Shown: positions 1 through 8,346 of the stretch, piece after piece
Position numbering within the stretch: position 1 is the stretch's first letter
Layout of the letters: each line of letters begins with the position of its first letter
From: a bacterium 1XD42-76
GTDB lineage: Bacteria; Bacillota; Clostridia; Lachnospirales; Lachnospiraceae
Reading direction: 5' to 3'
Length of the DNA: 64,000 nt
NCBI GenBank assembly: GCA_009917545.1
Contig: QZDW01000015.1
Span: 1 to 64,000, forward strand
Notes under the pieces: model-generated
Seen by the model: the letters and a program-made list of their open reading frames with translations, nothing else
Database searches by the model: none
Told to the model about the DNA's origin: nothing
Position numbers and translations under genes: made by a program

Positions 1-92
1 TTTCAGGGTTTTACATACTGTTCAGTTGTCAAGGTGCTCTTTTGCAGCTTTCTTACCAGGTTTTGCTTCCCAGCCTCAGCAGCAACTCTGAT
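1..92 (-). other. Leader of a probable rRNA operon lying off the left edge
   Basis: Read on the minus strand, this stretch lies just downstream of two strong promoters and contains GAGCACCTTGACAACTGAAC, wording typical of clostridial rRNA leader and spacer DNA. No mature rRNA is inside the window, so the identity of the transcript is inferred. It could also lead into a tRNA cluster. There is no convincing coding potential here. Confidence 0.5.
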
Positions 93-121
93 ATTCTATC
101 ACATCGCTTGCTGTTTGTCAA
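93..121 (-). promoter_or_regulatory. Promoter P2 of the off-window leftward transcript
   Basis: On the minus strand a perfect -35 TTGACA (116-121) is followed after exactly 17 nt by TAGAAT (93-98). This near-consensus sigma-A promoter lies about 100 bp downstream of a second one, a tandem layout common before rRNA operons. Confidence 0.75.
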
Positions 122-195
122 CTGCTTTTTTCATCTTTTTTATTTTTTAAGACTTTCTTTTTAAAACTTTTACCTCTTTGCTTGAGGCGAGTATT

Positions 196-224
196 ATAAT
201 ACCAAAGGTTTATGGAAAAGTCAA
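196..224 (-). promoter_or_regulatory. Promoter P1 of the off-window leftward transcript
   Basis: On the minus strand TTGACT (219-224), a 17-nt spacer and TATTAT (196-201, overlapping a TATAAT) form a strong sigma-A promoter. It sits in AT-rich sequence upstream of P2 and points the same way. From 225 to 387 I see only T-rich spacer and the end of the preceding gene's transcript. Confidence 0.7.
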
Positions 225-387
225 CCACTTTTTTCATCTTTTTTCAAGTTTTTTCCACATTTTATTTATCGGTTCCGATGGCGGGGGAATCCAGCATATA
301 TTTACAGCGTATCATGGCATATAATGCTGTTACAAGTCAGAATTAATGCCAGATTCCGCACAACCAAACCTCTGCTGCTTCTTAATT

Positions 388-783
388 TTACTCAGATGGA
401 CATCGGGAGACGCTTTGTAGCGGCGGCCTCTTCTTATGAGAAGCGCGGCACAGATCATAGCTCTCCCCAATCATACGCTTCACATCCTGATCTGGAATGC
501 TCCCATCCAATATGATCGAATTCCAGTGTTCCTTATTCATATGATAGGCGGGGAGTACTGACTGATAGGCACACCGCCAGAAATCACGCCATTCCGGATC
601 ACATTTCACATTGATCCAGATCCGCTCTTTCCTCTCATAGATCCATGCGAAGATCCGCCGGTTTGACCGAATTCGCATACATGTCCAGTTAGTGTCATGA
701 AACGGCTCATCTTCAAACACCTCTGGAAACGTCATACAGTACCGGATTACCTCGCTCCTGCCTTTCAAATTTTTTTCTGACAT
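388..783 (-). CDS. YjbR/MmcQ-like family protein
   Basis: A protein of 131 residues of the YjbR/MmcQ (CyaY-like fold) type, small proteins once described as DNA-binding but of unsettled function. The family signature is the N-terminal TFPEVFEDEPFHDTNWTCMR segment, followed by the beta strands (IFAWIYERKERIWINVKC) and the C-terminal helix after HMNKEHWNSIIL. I start at the ATG at 783 because GGAG lies 6 nt before it. Two upstream in-frame starts (795 and 882) would add residues that do not look like the family. It follows the HAD gene on the same strand by about 110 bp and may be the last gene of the rib transcript. Its role here is unknown. Confidence 0.75.
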   Translation of the reverse strand: MSEKNLKGRSEVIRYCMTFPEVFEDEPFHDTNWTCMRIRSNRRIFAWIYERKERIWINVKCDPEWRDFWRCAYQSVLPAYHMNKEHWNSIILDGSIPDQDVKRMIGESYDLCRASHKKRPPLQSVSRCPSE

Positions 784-895
784 CTTAATCTCCATTCTTC
801 CGCCTTCGTCTGACGGCACAAAGATTAATGAAAGTCCTTCTTTCACATAAGTTTCCTCTGGTCCGGAAGCGGACAGCATCATAACAGATATACAA

Positions 896-1555
896 TCACT
901 CTGACAGCCGGTGGATTCCAGTCAAAATATCCCTTGGTCTGTCTGCCAGAAAATCGGCTCCGTAAAGTTCCTTTTCTGTACCGTAGCCGTACAGACAGCC
1001 CAGAAAGCGGCCTCTACAGGCTCTCGCACATTCCAGATCGTTTTTCCGATCACCGATCACTATATATGGGCCGGAAAACCGCTGCATAATCGTCTGTACA
1101 ATTATCGTCTTGGGTGCAAAGTCAAAGCTCTCGCAGTCATAAAAGTCCGTAAACCACCGCTCCATGCTGAATTCTTCCCAGTGAGCCTCACGGTAGGCGC
1201 GCTTGCAGTTACTTAAAACTACCATCTGACATCCTTCTGATTTCAGTGCATCCAGTAAGGCCTCCGCTCCCTGATACCATTGGGCCATATGCCCGCGCAC
1301 GTTCTGCACCATCGCATTGCCGATCATCGCGCTGGCCTTTTCTTTCACTTTTTGCGGAAGCATTGGACGAAAGGCCTCCCACATATCCCGGCTGTTTAAC
1401 CCCAGCCACGACGCAAGCTGCCCGGACGGGATCGTCTGCTCATGTTCATACCCTTCTTCCACGAGCCAGCGAAACGCTGCACGAAATGCCGGCTCATAGA
1501 TCTTCAGGGTATTATGAAGCGTACCGTCGTAATCGAAAATCAGGAAGGGACGCAT
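896..1555 (-). CDS. HAD-family phosphatase coupled to ribH
   Basis: A 219-residue haloacid-dehalogenase hydrolase of the phosphoglycolate-phosphatase-like group. Motif I is DYDGT near residue 8, with the nucleophile and acid aspartates. Motif II is the VVLSN segment near 123, a conserved lysine follows (FAPKT), and motif IV is IGDRKNDLE near 178. The helical cap lies between motifs I and II. Its ATG overlaps the ribH stop by one base (TAATG), so translation is probably coupled. The bacterial riboflavin pathway needs a HAD-type phosphatase for 5-amino-6-ribitylamino-uracil phosphate. This position makes the gene a candidate for that step, which is inference; a general sugar phosphatase is the alternative. 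Confidence 0.85.
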   Translation of the reverse strand: MRPFLIFDYDGTLHNTLKIYEPAFRAAFRWLVEEGYEHEQTIPSGQLASWLGLNSRDMWEAFRPMLPQKVKEKASAMIGNAMVQNVRGHMAQWYQGAEALLDALKSEGCQMVVLSNCKRAYREAHWEEFSMERWFTDFYDCESFDFAPKTIIVQTIMQRFSGPYIVIGDRKNDLECARACRGRFLGCLYGYGTEKELYGADFLADRPRDILTGIHRLSE

Positions 1556-2028
1556 TACATCTGCCCCATGAGATTCACCATCTCAATCGCGGACAGTGCA
1601 CAGTCATAGCCTTTATTTCCCGCCTTACTTCCGGCACGGGCGATTGCCTGTTCGATGTTCTCTGTTGTCAGCACCCCGAATAGTACCGGAACACCGGTGG
1701 ACAACCCCACCTGAGCCACGCCTTTCGCCACCTCATTGCATACATAGTCGTAATGAGTCGTATCCCCCCGGATCACGGCACCGACACAAATGACTGCATC
1801 GTATTTGCCGGAGCGGGCCATACGGGATGCTGCAATCGGGATCTCAAATGCACCGGGCACCCAGGCTGCGGTGATATTGTCCTCTTCCACTCCATGACGC
1901 ACCAGTCCGTCTACAGCTCCGCCCAGAAGCTTATTGACAATAATCTCGTTAAAACGGGAGGCTATGATACCGACCTTCATTCCCTCCGGTGCTACAACTT
2001 TTCCCTCTAATACTCTGATCTCCTTCAT
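1555..2028 (-). CDS. ribH: 6,7-dimethyl-8-ribityllumazine synthase
   Basis: This 157-residue enzyme joins 5-amino-6-ribitylamino-uracil with dihydroxybutanone phosphate to give lumazine, the penultimate step of riboflavin synthesis. It normally assembles as an icosahedral or pentameric cytoplasmic complex. Family motifs are clear: ASRFNE near 21, PGAFEIP near 55, and [15 protein letters not shown] near 80, which includes the catalytic histidine. Length is normal. The ATG at 2028 has AGGAGGAG upstream; the upstream in-frame extension has no such site. It is separated from ribBA by about 530 bp occupied by a tandem repeat and overlaps the HAD gene by one base. Confidence 0.97.
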   Translation of the reverse strand: MKEIRVLEGKVVAPEGMKVGIIASRFNEIIVNKLLGGAVDGLVRHGVEEDNITAAWVPGAFEIPIAASRMARSGKYDAVICVGAVIRGDTTHYDYVCNEVAKGVAQVGLSTGVPVLFGVLTTENIEQAIARAGSKAGNKGYDCALSAIEMVNLMGQM

Positions 2029-2294
2029 TTTTATAATCTCCTCCTGGTATATAAATGTAAGGGGGCAAGTCCCCAATACTTGTTGGGACTGAATCCTTTT
2101 GTTGCTTCAGCTGTATCATGATTAGGCATCTTTTTTCTTTGTATGTGTACAGAACCTGCCCCGTATTGTTTTCCAGTCGTTCCTATGGCAGTTTTATAAT
2201 GGGACAATCGGGTATACCGCTGCCTGCCATTTCCTGACAGAGACTCCATGTCTGTCGGAGACTCAATCCCGCATCGGCTAACCGTTCCTGCTCT

Positions 2295-2399
2295 GGTTAC
2301 TGTGAAAGCCCATCGCCGCAGGCGATCTAAGTTCAGGGATGCCAAATGCGCCTGGACTACTTTCATTCATGGTGGCGCGCTCACCTGTGTGCGCATGAT
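2295..2399 (+). repeat. Interspersed ~105-bp hairpin repeat, copy 1 (ATCGCC type)
   Basis: Starts with GGTTACTGTGAAAG and contains hairpin I (CATCGCCGCAGGCGATC, 2311-2327). It then has the shared phrases TTCAGGGATGCC and TTTCATTCATGGTGGCG, and ends in CTCACCTGTGTGCGCATGAT. The second half can fold as hairpin II (TGCGCC pairing with the distal GCGCA segment). It is directly followed by copy 2. The rest of 2029-2555 holds no gene that I can support. Confidence 0.85.
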
Positions 2400-2505
2400 G
2401 GTTACTGTGAAAATCCGCCGCCGACAGGCGGCATAGATTCAGGGATGCCTAATCCGCCTGGACTACTTTCATTCATCGGGGCACTCTCACCTGTGGGCGC
2501 CGGAT
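2400..2505 (+). repeat. Interspersed ~105-bp hairpin repeat, copy 2 (GCCGCC type)
   Basis: Tandem to copy 1 with the same start (GGTTACTGTGAAA), middle (ATTCAGGGATGCC) and end (CTCACCTGTGGGCGC). Hairpin I is a different but still paired version: GCCGCC, loop GACA, GGCGGC. A terminal GGTTT at 2506-2510 looks like the start of a further lost unit. Confidence 0.85.
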
Positions 2506-2555
2506 GGTTTGCTGTATCATGCCTGCGGCTTTATCCTGGCTGTCGAACCGTTGCC

Positions 2556-3767
2556 TTACACACGGATTTTGGTGAAAATATGGCCCATTTTTTCCTGCTT
2601 GGTTTTCATATAAAAGGAATCGTATTCCTGCGGCGCGATCTCGATCGGGACTCTTTCTGTAATCGTCAGGCCGAAATCGCCAAGCCCATAGACTTTTTCG
2701 GGGTTGTTCGTCAAAAGGCGCAGAGATTTCACGCCGAGGTCCCGCAAAATCTGCGCTCCAACCCAATATTCCCGCAGATCCGGTGCAAATCCCAGTCTTA
2801 CATTAGCCTCGACAGTATCAAGTCCCTGTTCCTGTAACATGTATGCCTTCAGCTTATTGATGAGACCGATTCCGCGGCCCTCCTGCCGCATATAGAGAAT
2901 GACCCCGCGGCCTTCTTCCTCCACCTGCTTCATGGCAGTCTTGAGCTGATTGCCGCAATCACAGCGCAAAGAGCCGAAGGTATCCCCGGTCAGGCATTCC
3001 GAATGGACACGGCATAATACATTTTCCCCATCGGAAATATCGCCTTTTACCAGCGCCACATGATGCTCCCCTGTAATATCGTTGACATACCCATATATTT
3101 TGAAATGCCCATATTGAGTCGGCATATCTGCGCACGCCTCCCGGCACACATGTTTTTCGTGGATCCGGCAGTAATCCTGCAGCTCCTTTACGGTAATGAA
3201 CTTAAGATTATATTTCTCAGCCAGCTTCCAGAGATTGTCTGAACGCATCATTGTACCGTCATCTTCCATAATCTCACAGCAGATGCCGCATTCCTTTAAT
3301 CCGGCCAGACGCATCAGATCCACAGTGGCCTCTGTATGGCCGTTTCTTACCAGAACGCCGCCCCGGCGGGCGACTAACGGAAATACGTGTCCCGGACGCC
3401 TCAGATCCTGCGGCTTTGTATCGTCGTCTACACATTTCATCATCGTATAGGAGCGCTCAGCGGCGGAAATACCAGTCGTCGTGTCTACGTGGTCGATAGA
3501 TACGGTAAAAGCCGTACTATGGTTATCTGTATTTTCAGAAACCATTTGCGGCAGACCAAGCTTCCCGGCGAGCTCAGCACTCATTGGGGTACAGATCAGC
3601 CCCTTCGCATGGCAGGCCATAAAATTAATGTTCTCCTGTGTGGCAAATTCGGCCGCACAGATCATATCACCTTCATTTTCCCTGTCCGGATCATCCGTCA
3701 CCAGAATAATTTTTCCGGCGCGCAGATCGCAAAGTGCGTCCTCAATGGAGTGATATTGTCGTTTCAT
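2556..3767 (-). CDS. ribBA: Bifunctional DHBP synthase / GTP cyclohydrolase II
   Basis: A 403-residue fusion that supplies both riboflavin precursors. The N-terminal half (about 1-200) makes 3,4-dihydroxy-2-butanone 4-phosphate from ribulose 5-phosphate and has the acidic [11 protein letters not shown] metal site at 25-35. The C-terminal half opens GTP. It has the zinc-binding stretch [18 protein letters not shown] with three cysteines, and [10 protein letters not shown]. Both halves look intact and full length. The ATG at 3767 has GGAGGAAACAAC upstream; the longer in-frame start at 3848 gives a non-family extension. It lies 133 bp after ribE, under the FMN riboswitch. Confidence 0.97.
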   Translation of the reverse strand: MKRQYHSIEDALCDLRAGKIILVTDDPDRENEGDMICAAEFATQENINFMACHAKGLICTPMSAELAGKLGLPQMVSENTDNHSTAFTVSIDHVDTTTGISAAERSYTMMKCVDDDTKPQDLRRPGHVFPLVARRGGVLVRNGHTEATVDLMRLAGLKECGICCEIMEDDGTMMRSDNLWKLAEKYNLKFITVKELQDYCRIHEKHVCREACADMPTQYGHFKIYGYVNDITGEHHVALVKGDISDGENVLCRVHSECLTGDTFGSLRCDCGNQLKTAMKQVEEEGRGVILYMRQEGRGIGLINKLKAYMLQEQGLDTVEANVRLGFAPDLREYWVGAQILRDLGVKSLRLLTNNPEKVYGLGDFGLTITERVPIEIAPQEYDSFYMKTKQEKMGHIFTKIRV

Positions 3768-3900
3768 TGTTGTTTCCTCCTTGCTCTCGTACCATATTCT
3801 GTCAAATTGTACGCCTGATGGTTCTGTCACAGTTCTCACGGCCGGCATCGCGGCGGCGCAGCGAACAATTGCAGATCAGGCGGACAGGATCCGTATTTCC

Positions 3901-4554
3901 CTAAAAATCATACTGTTTCAGAAAATCCATCGTAAGTCCTGATTCCTTCCCCACCTGACGTTTGTCTCCTTTGCCCAGAAGCTTTTGTATATATTTGCCG
4001 AGGATATCGTTTTCCAGATTCACCTGGTCTCCAGGCGTTCTGGTAAGGAGCGTGGTTTCCTCTCCTGTATGCGGAATCACCGACACCTGAAAGGAATCCT
4101 TTTCCACCGATGCGACCGTGAGGCTGATCCCGTCAATACAGATGGAACCTTTTTCCACGATCAGGGCCATGATATCCGGCCCGGCGCCTATTGTCACCCA
4201 GACGGCATTTTCTTCCCTGTGAAGGGCCCTGATAACGCCGGTGCCGTCAATATGGCCGGACACGATATGCCCTCCGAAACGGCCGTCCGCCGCCATCGCC
4301 CGCTCCAGGTTCACCAGCATTCCTTTCTTTAAGCCTCCCAGATTGCTGCGTCTTACCGTCTCTGCCATCACATCCGCCGTAAAACCATCTGCCTGTAAGG
4401 CTGTCACAGTGAGACATACCCCATTCACAGCAATACTGTCGCCGATTTTTGTGCCTTCCAGCACCTTTTTAGCATGGACGGAGAGTATTCCCGACACTCC
4501 CACGGTGGAGACGGAGCGGATTTTTCCCAATTCTTCAATAATTCCTGTAAACAT
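3901..4554 (-). CDS. ribE: Riboflavin synthase alpha chain
   Basis: A 217-residue protein that dismutates two lumazines to riboflavin. It shows the N-terminal MFTGIIEELG signature and two lumazine-binding repeats, seen as the parallel phrases SIAVNGVCLTVT (first half) and SICIDGISLTVASV (second half). Each repeat is a six-stranded barrel, and the family works as a trimer. The ATG at 4554 follows the ribD stop by 4 nt, and its ribosome site (AGGTAAGAAG) is weak, so coupling to ribD translation is likely. Confidence 0.96.
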   Translation of the reverse strand: MFTGIIEELGKIRSVSTVGVSGILSVHAKKVLEGTKIGDSIAVNGVCLTVTALQADGFTADVMAETVRRSNLGGLKKGMLVNLERAMAADGRFGGHIVSGHIDGTGVIRALHREENAVWVTIGAGPDIMALIVEKGSICIDGISLTVASVEKDSFQVSVIPHTGEETTLLTRTPGDQVNLENDILGKYIQKLLGKGDKRQVGKESGLTMDFLKQYDF

Positions 4555-4558
4555 CTTC

Positions 4559-5647
4559 TTACCTGCCTGTCCTGTATTCCAGCAATAAATCCCCGCCGAT
4601 CTGTGATACATTTTCCAGCGTAAGCCTCACAGCATCCTCGGGCTGTTCCACGCCCAGGCCCGCGACCGGGGTCCTGGCCGTCTCGCCGCCAAAAAGCTTC
4701 GGGGCCACAAACACCTTTACTTCATGTACGATTCCGGCCTGTAATGCGCTGTCGTTTAGTGTTCCCCCTCCTTCGAGGAAAATACTGTCGATTCCCTGAG
4801 CGCCCAAAAGTTCCATTAATCGTCTCAGATCCACATGTCCGTCCATCCCTGCCTCCATGATCTCCACGCCGCAGGATCTGAGCGCGCGCTTCCTGTCCGC
4901 AGGTGCATCCTCCGGGCAGGCGGCAATTGTCCGATATTGTCCGGCTGTACGGCAGATATTGCTGTCCAGAGGTAGCCGTAGTTTGCTGTCGCAAATGATG
5001 CGGACAGGGCTTTTCTTTCCTTCAAGCCTCACAGTAAGAAGCGGGTCATCTGCGAACACGGTGCCGACTCCGGCCATGATGCCCATACAGGCATGCCGCA
5101 TTTCCTGAACTGTCATCCTGGCCTTCTCACCGGTAATCCATTTGGAAGCGCCTGTCCTGGTGGCAATCTTGCCGTCGGCCGTCATTGCATACTTCATCAC
5201 CACATATGGCATTTTCGTCACAATATAATGGAAAAACACCGGATTCAGCCTGTCGCATTCTTCGCGCATGAAATCTTCCTCCACCTGGATTCCTGCTGCC
5301 CGGAGTGTCTCTGCTCCTTTCCCTGCCACCTGCGGATTCGGATCGCGCGAGCCGATTACCACACGGCGGATTCCCTGTTCCAGAATCGCTTCCGTACATG
5401 GCGGCGTCTTGCCATAATGACAGCAGGGCTCCAGCGTCACGTATAATGTCGCTCCGGCAGCACTCTCCGAACAGGAAGCGAACGCGTTTCGTTCTGCGTG
5501 CAAACCGCCGTATCTTTCATGGAAGCCCTCTCCTATGGTTCGTCCATCCTTTACAATCACAGCTCCCACCATCGGATTGGGGTTTGTCCAGCCCCTTCCA
5601 TATTTTGCAAGCTCTATGGCCCTTTCCATATAGTCTCTGTCTGACAT
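4559..5647 (-). CDS. ribD: Bifunctional pyrimidine deaminase/reductase RibD
   Basis: This 362-residue enzyme carries out deamination and then NADPH-dependent reduction of the pyrimidine after GTP ring opening. The N-terminal zinc deaminase (about 1-145) has HAERNAF and PCCHYGKTPPC, giving the zinc histidine, catalytic glutamate and two cysteines. The reductase (about 150-360) has VMKYAMTADGKIAT and the nucleotide-binding FLEGGGTLN. It is the first gene of the rib operon, 240 bp downstream of the FMN aptamer. The ATG has AGGAGACGATGAG upstream. Confidence 0.97.
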   Translation of the reverse strand: MSDRDYMERAIELAKYGRGWTNPNPMVGAVIVKDGRTIGEGFHERYGGLHAERNAFASCSESAAGATLYVTLEPCCHYGKTPPCTEAILEQGIRRVVIGSRDPNPQVAGKGAETLRAAGIQVEEDFMREECDRLNPVFFHYIVTKMPYVVMKYAMTADGKIATRTGASKWITGEKARMTVQEMRHACMGIMAGVGTVFADDPLLTVRLEGKKSPVRIICDSKLRLPLDSNICRTAGQYRTIAACPEDAPADRKRALRSCGVEIMEAGMDGHVDLRRLMELLGAQGIDSIFLEGGGTLNDSALQAGIVHEVKVFVAPKLFGGETARTPVAGLGVEQPEDAVRLTLENVSQIGGDLLLEYRTGR

Positions 5648-5722
5648 CTCATCGTCTCCTTTCCTGCCGGCAGACCTTACCCCTTCCCTGGATTTTCACC
5701 CCTGGCAGTCCTTTTCCCACAA

Positions 5723-5767
5723 CGCTAAAAATCCCCGGCAGTGAACAGCTGCAGGGGATTTTTAGCG
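5723..5767 (-). terminator. Long hairpin just upstream of ribD, terminator-like
   Basis: A 14-bp perfect stem, CGCTAAAAATCCCC paired with GGGGATTTTTAGCG, with a loop of about 17 nt. The stem carries its own T-run in the 3' arm on either strand. It lies between the riboswitch terminator and ribD, about 75 bp before the start codon. It could be a second attenuation hairpin or an RNA-processing structure. Confidence 0.5.
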
Positions 5768-5825
5768 CCGGACTTTGTTTTGTGGATCTGCGGTCTGCCT
5801 CTGCGAAGGCCTGACACTCATATCG

Positions 5826-5858
5826 CAAAAAGACTCTGAAACAAACTTCGTTTCAGAG
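5826..5858 (-). terminator. Riboswitch-controlled terminator of the rib operon
   Basis: On the minus strand CTCTGAAAC and GTTTCAGAG form a 9-bp stem with a 7-nt loop (5834-5858), followed by TCTTTTTGCG. It lies about 30 nt after the FMN aptamer, the usual place for the FMN-induced intrinsic terminator. Confidence 0.8.
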
Positions 5859-5887
5859 CCAAATTTACAAAACGCCATACTTACGCT

Positions 5888-5996
5888 TGTATCTTCTTCC
5901 ATCCAGACTATACTGTCGGCCCCGGAATTACACCGGATCCTGCCTTACGGCTCGCGGGCTTTACCGCCGGTAGGGAATTGCACCTCACCCTGAAGA
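5888..5996 (-). promoter_or_regulatory. FMN riboswitch (RFN element)
   Basis: Read leftward from about 5995, the sequence has the RFN hallmarks in order: CTTCAGGGTGAGGTGCAATT, ACCGGCGGTA, AAGCCCGCGAG, GGATCCGGTG, AATTCCGG, GCCGACAGTATAGTCTGGAT, GAAGAAGAT. These are the conserved junction strands of the six-helix FMN aptamer. It is placed to switch off ribD-ribE-ribBA-ribH when FMN is high, through the hairpin downstream. Confidence 0.97.
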
Positions 5997-6014
5997 TTTT
6001 GCTTTACAAGGGTC

Positions 6015-6043
6015 ATTATAACTCACATAACCCGCATTTTCAA
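6015..6043 (-). promoter_or_regulatory. Promoter of the rib operon
   Basis: On the minus strand TTGAAA (6038-6043), 17 nt, TATAAT (6015-6020). Transcription would start around 6008, about 12 nt before the FMN aptamer. Confidence 0.75.
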
Positions 6044-6100
6044 GTACTTTTTGAAAAATCCACAGCAGTTTAAATGCTAAAACAGAGCGGTCCCTTTCGC

Positions 6101-7645
6101 TTAATCAGAGCTTCCGTCCAGTGTGAACCAGAATTCCACGCCGTTTTCCCAGTTCTGCACACCACAGCTCTGGTGATGGCTATCTATGATGGCTTTTACG
6201 ATTGAAAGGCCAATGCCCGTACCTCCGTAAGCCCGGGTTCTGGCTTTATCCACTTTATAAAATTTGCTCCAGAGATTGGGAAGCGCTTCTTCGGGAATCG
6301 GCTCTCCTGTATTGAATACAAAAACCGTCACCTGCCCGCCTGTCTGTTCTGTACGGACGACAATTTTCTTTTCCCCGCCAGCATGGTGGATGGCATTGCT
6401 CAAATAATTGGATACTACCTCTTCTATCTTAAATTCATCTGCCCACACATAGACCGGCTTTGCGCACGCAAAGATTACCTCAATTCCGTTTTGCTGGAGC
6501 ATGAGCTGGGATGCCCCAATCACACCGCAGATCAGCTCAGTCAGGTCAAACCGTTCCATAACGGTTCTGTCATTTCCGCTTTCTAATGACGAGAGGGTAA
6601 GAAGCTGCTTTACCATCTGGTTCATCTTATTCGCTTCGTCCACAATCACTTCACAATAGTAATCGCGGCTTTCCTTATCCTCGCCCATTCCTTCCTGGAG
6701 ACCCTCCGCATATCCCTGGATAAGGGCAATCGGCGTCTTTAGCTCATGTGACACATTGGCAATAAAATCCCTCCGCATCTCGTCAACCTTGGTTTTTTCT
6801 TCAATGTCTTTTAATAACTGGTTGTTGGCTGATTTCAGTTCCCCAATTGCAAGTTTTAAGCGTTCGGAAAGTGTGTTCATGCTCCTGCCCAGGATGACAA
6901 TCTCCTCGACCTCACGCGGTCCCGGCTCATAACTTACATCAAAATCCAGTCTTGACATCTTCTCAGAGAGCAAGGACAAGCGGTGAATCGGCTCTGTCAT
7001 CTTTCGGGAAAACAGATAAACGCCGGCTGCACCTGCCACGATGACGGAGCATCCCACATACATAAGAAACCGGTTGGAAAGCTCGGCGCTCTCCCCGATG
7101 CTGGATAACGGCGTACTCATGATAAATGCTGTACTGTTGTCGGAAAAAAATCCCCAGCTTTCCAGATACATGCCTTCCCTGCGCGGGTCAAATGTCCGCT
7201 GGATACGGTAGTTCTCATATTCCTCCAGGATCTGGTATTTCATCTTGATTCTGCCGAAGATATACTGGTTTACACGATCCTCCAGGAATCTGGGATCCCT
7301 GGCTGTGGAGTATACAGCTGTCTTTTCTGCGTCATTATCGATCATCAGCATGGACACATTTGAGGTCTCACTGAAATTCTGAACCAGCCTTTTTAAGCTA
7401 CCTTCCGTGATATTGCCGTCCACGTCCTGCTCCCAGAGCATCCCCTCCTCGATCGAAATTCCCTTTTCCATGTTTTCGATGATCTGGCGGTCGATCGCCT
7501 GATATGCCTGATTGAGGGATTTGACCTTTTGGCTCGTGTAATATTCCTCCAGATACCAGCGGTTGGCACACCAGACTGTAGCTACCATAAGAGCCATCAG
7601 CCCCATATATACAACTGCCAGCCTGCTTCGAAGCGACTTCATCAT
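6101..7645 (-). CDS. Membrane sensor histidine kinase
   Basis: This 514-residue kinase has a first membrane helix at about 8-26, an extracytoplasmic sensor region at about 30-190 and a second helix at about 193-213. A HAMP linker follows, then the dimerisation/phosphoacceptor domain with H300 in SHELKTP, and an ATPase domain with N417 (NYLSNA) and a GGTGIGLSIV G-box. It autophosphorylates and passes phosphate to an OmpR-type regulator. The most likely partner is the regulator at 9624-10301, which is normally adjacent but here lies about 2 kb upstream. TGAGGTGAACGG precedes the start and coincides with a relic of a regulator gene end. The signal sensed is not apparent. Confidence 0.93.
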   Translation of the reverse strand: MMKSLRSRLAVVYMGLMALMVATVWCANRWYLEEYYTSQKVKSLNQAYQAIDRQIIENMEKGISIEEGMLWEQDVDGNITEGSLKRLVQNFSETSNVSMLMIDNDAEKTAVYSTARDPRFLEDRVNQYIFGRIKMKYQILEEYENYRIQRTFDPRREGMYLESWGFFSDNSTAFIMSTPLSSIGESAELSNRFLMYVGCSVIVAGAAGVYLFSRKMTEPIHRLSLLSEKMSRLDFDVSYEPGPREVEEIVILGRSMNTLSERLKLAIGELKSANNQLLKDIEEKTKVDEMRRDFIANVSHELKTPIALIQGYAEGLQEGMGEDKESRDYYCEVIVDEANKMNQMVKQLLTLSSLESGNDRTVMERFDLTELICGVIGASQLMLQQNGIEVIFACAKPVYVWADEFKIEEVVSNYLSNAIHHAGGEKKIVVRTEQTGGQVTVFVFNTGEPIPEEALPNLWSKFYKVDKARTRAYGGTGIGLSIVKAIIDSHHQSCGVQNWENGVEFWFTLDGSSD

Positions 7646-7692
7646 CCGTTCACCTCAAATTTATAAATTAACCCTATCATCGTTTCTATATC
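7642..7692 (-). pseudogene. Relic of the 3' end of an OmpR-type regulator gene
   Basis: In frame on the minus strand this short stretch reads DIETMIGLIYKFEVNG and a TGA that overlaps the kinase start (ATGATG). It matches the end of the intact regulator at 9624 (YIKTIWGMGYKFEVNE). The nucleotides at 7647-7665 and 9629-9647 agree at 17 of 19 positions. It is best read as the original regulator/kinase junction left behind when the intervening DNA came in. The GAGGTG also serves as the kinase ribosome site, which could have preserved it. Confidence 0.5.
7647..7665 (+). repeat. 19-bp direct repeat, left boundary of inserted segment
   Basis: CGTTCACCTCAAATTTATA here and CGTTCACCTCGAATTTGTA at 9629-9647 are in the same orientation and bound about 1.98 kb. 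They correspond to the end of the response-regulator coding sequence. This is consistent with insertion at a gene 3' end that rebuilds the gene end, although no integrase remains. Confidence 0.5.
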
Positions 7693-8157
7693 TTTTATAC
7701 CACTTATCTTCCATTATTTCCACCGGTTCCTCACAACTTCACATAATCTACATAATTTCCTGTATTTTTAATAAAATGATGCCTTTTATCCTTCTGGAAC
7801 AGGCCTGACAGAAACCACTCCGTCCCCCCCCCCCCTCTTTCAGCAGTAACTATCTGAAACCCCATAGCCCCTTACACCCCTGTTTTGATACCCATCTTAT
7901 TATGCTCTAAGCAAAGCCTGTTTATGGTATACGTTGGTATGCCAGTGAAGGAGTGGGGCGCTCATGAGCGTATAATAGAAGTTTTGATATTATTGCTTGT
8001 TATTTTTACGGCTCTGTCTTACATCGGCAATCATAAAAAAATCTCCCTTTTCGGAATTGTGTACCTGCTAAAAACGGGCTTATAAATGTACATTGCAAGC
8101 AACCGGCAAATATTTTATAATCAAGTATATCAATCAGAAGTTGCAAAGGAGAACTTT
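7693..8157. other. Intergenic stretch with a 12-C tract, no supported gene
   Basis: AT-rich DNA containing a run of 12 C at 7824-7835 and a 12-bp palindrome CGCTCATGAGCG near 7960. A plus-strand frame at 7885-8085 could give 66 residues with a hydrophobic segment (IIEVLILLLVIFTAL). It starts at TTG, lacks a ribosome site and has no recognisable family, so I do not call it a gene. Confidence 0.4.
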
Positions 8158-8346
8158 ATGGAATCAGGCAATAGAGATGACGGCTGGTTAACCGGAAGGC
8201 TATATTTTAACAGGGAAGATAAAAGAGTAATTATTAGGAGACCGCGAAGTGGGTTTGGCTATACAATGAATTTAGGAAATAAGTGGACATGGATCTTCAA
8301 TATTGTTTTTGTAATCATTATAGTTACATTAGTCCGTGTTCTTTAA
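8158..8346 (+). CDS. Small membrane protein with DUF5808-like sequence
   Basis: A 62-residue protein. The stretch DDGWLTGRLYFNREDKRV and then GFGYTMNLGN resembles the DUF5808 pattern (a W..G.fYyN..D.R segment followed by G.GwTlNfGn). A C-terminal membrane helix follows (WIFNIVFVIIIVTLVRVL). DUF5808 segments usually sit at the end of larger SdpI/DUF1648-like membrane proteins, so this may be a free-standing version or a fragment. I chose ATG 8158 because AAAGGAG lies 7 nt upstream; the frame is open back to 8086 without a better site. It is the only plus-strand gene in the segment splitting the two-component pair. Its function is unknown. Confidence 0.5.
   Translation: MESGNRDDGWLTGRLYFNREDKRVIIRRPRSGFGYTMNLGNKWTWIFNIVFVIIIVTLVRVL

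Noticed and set aside
2031-2555. Several open frames across the repeat region between ribBA and ribH
   Set aside because: They run through the non-coding repeat units, occur on both strands, and lack ribosome sites and family resemblance.
7885-8085. 66-residue plus-strand frame with a hydrophobic segment
   Set aside because: It begins with TTG without a ribosome site, has no recognisable family, and lies in a spacer near a C-tract.
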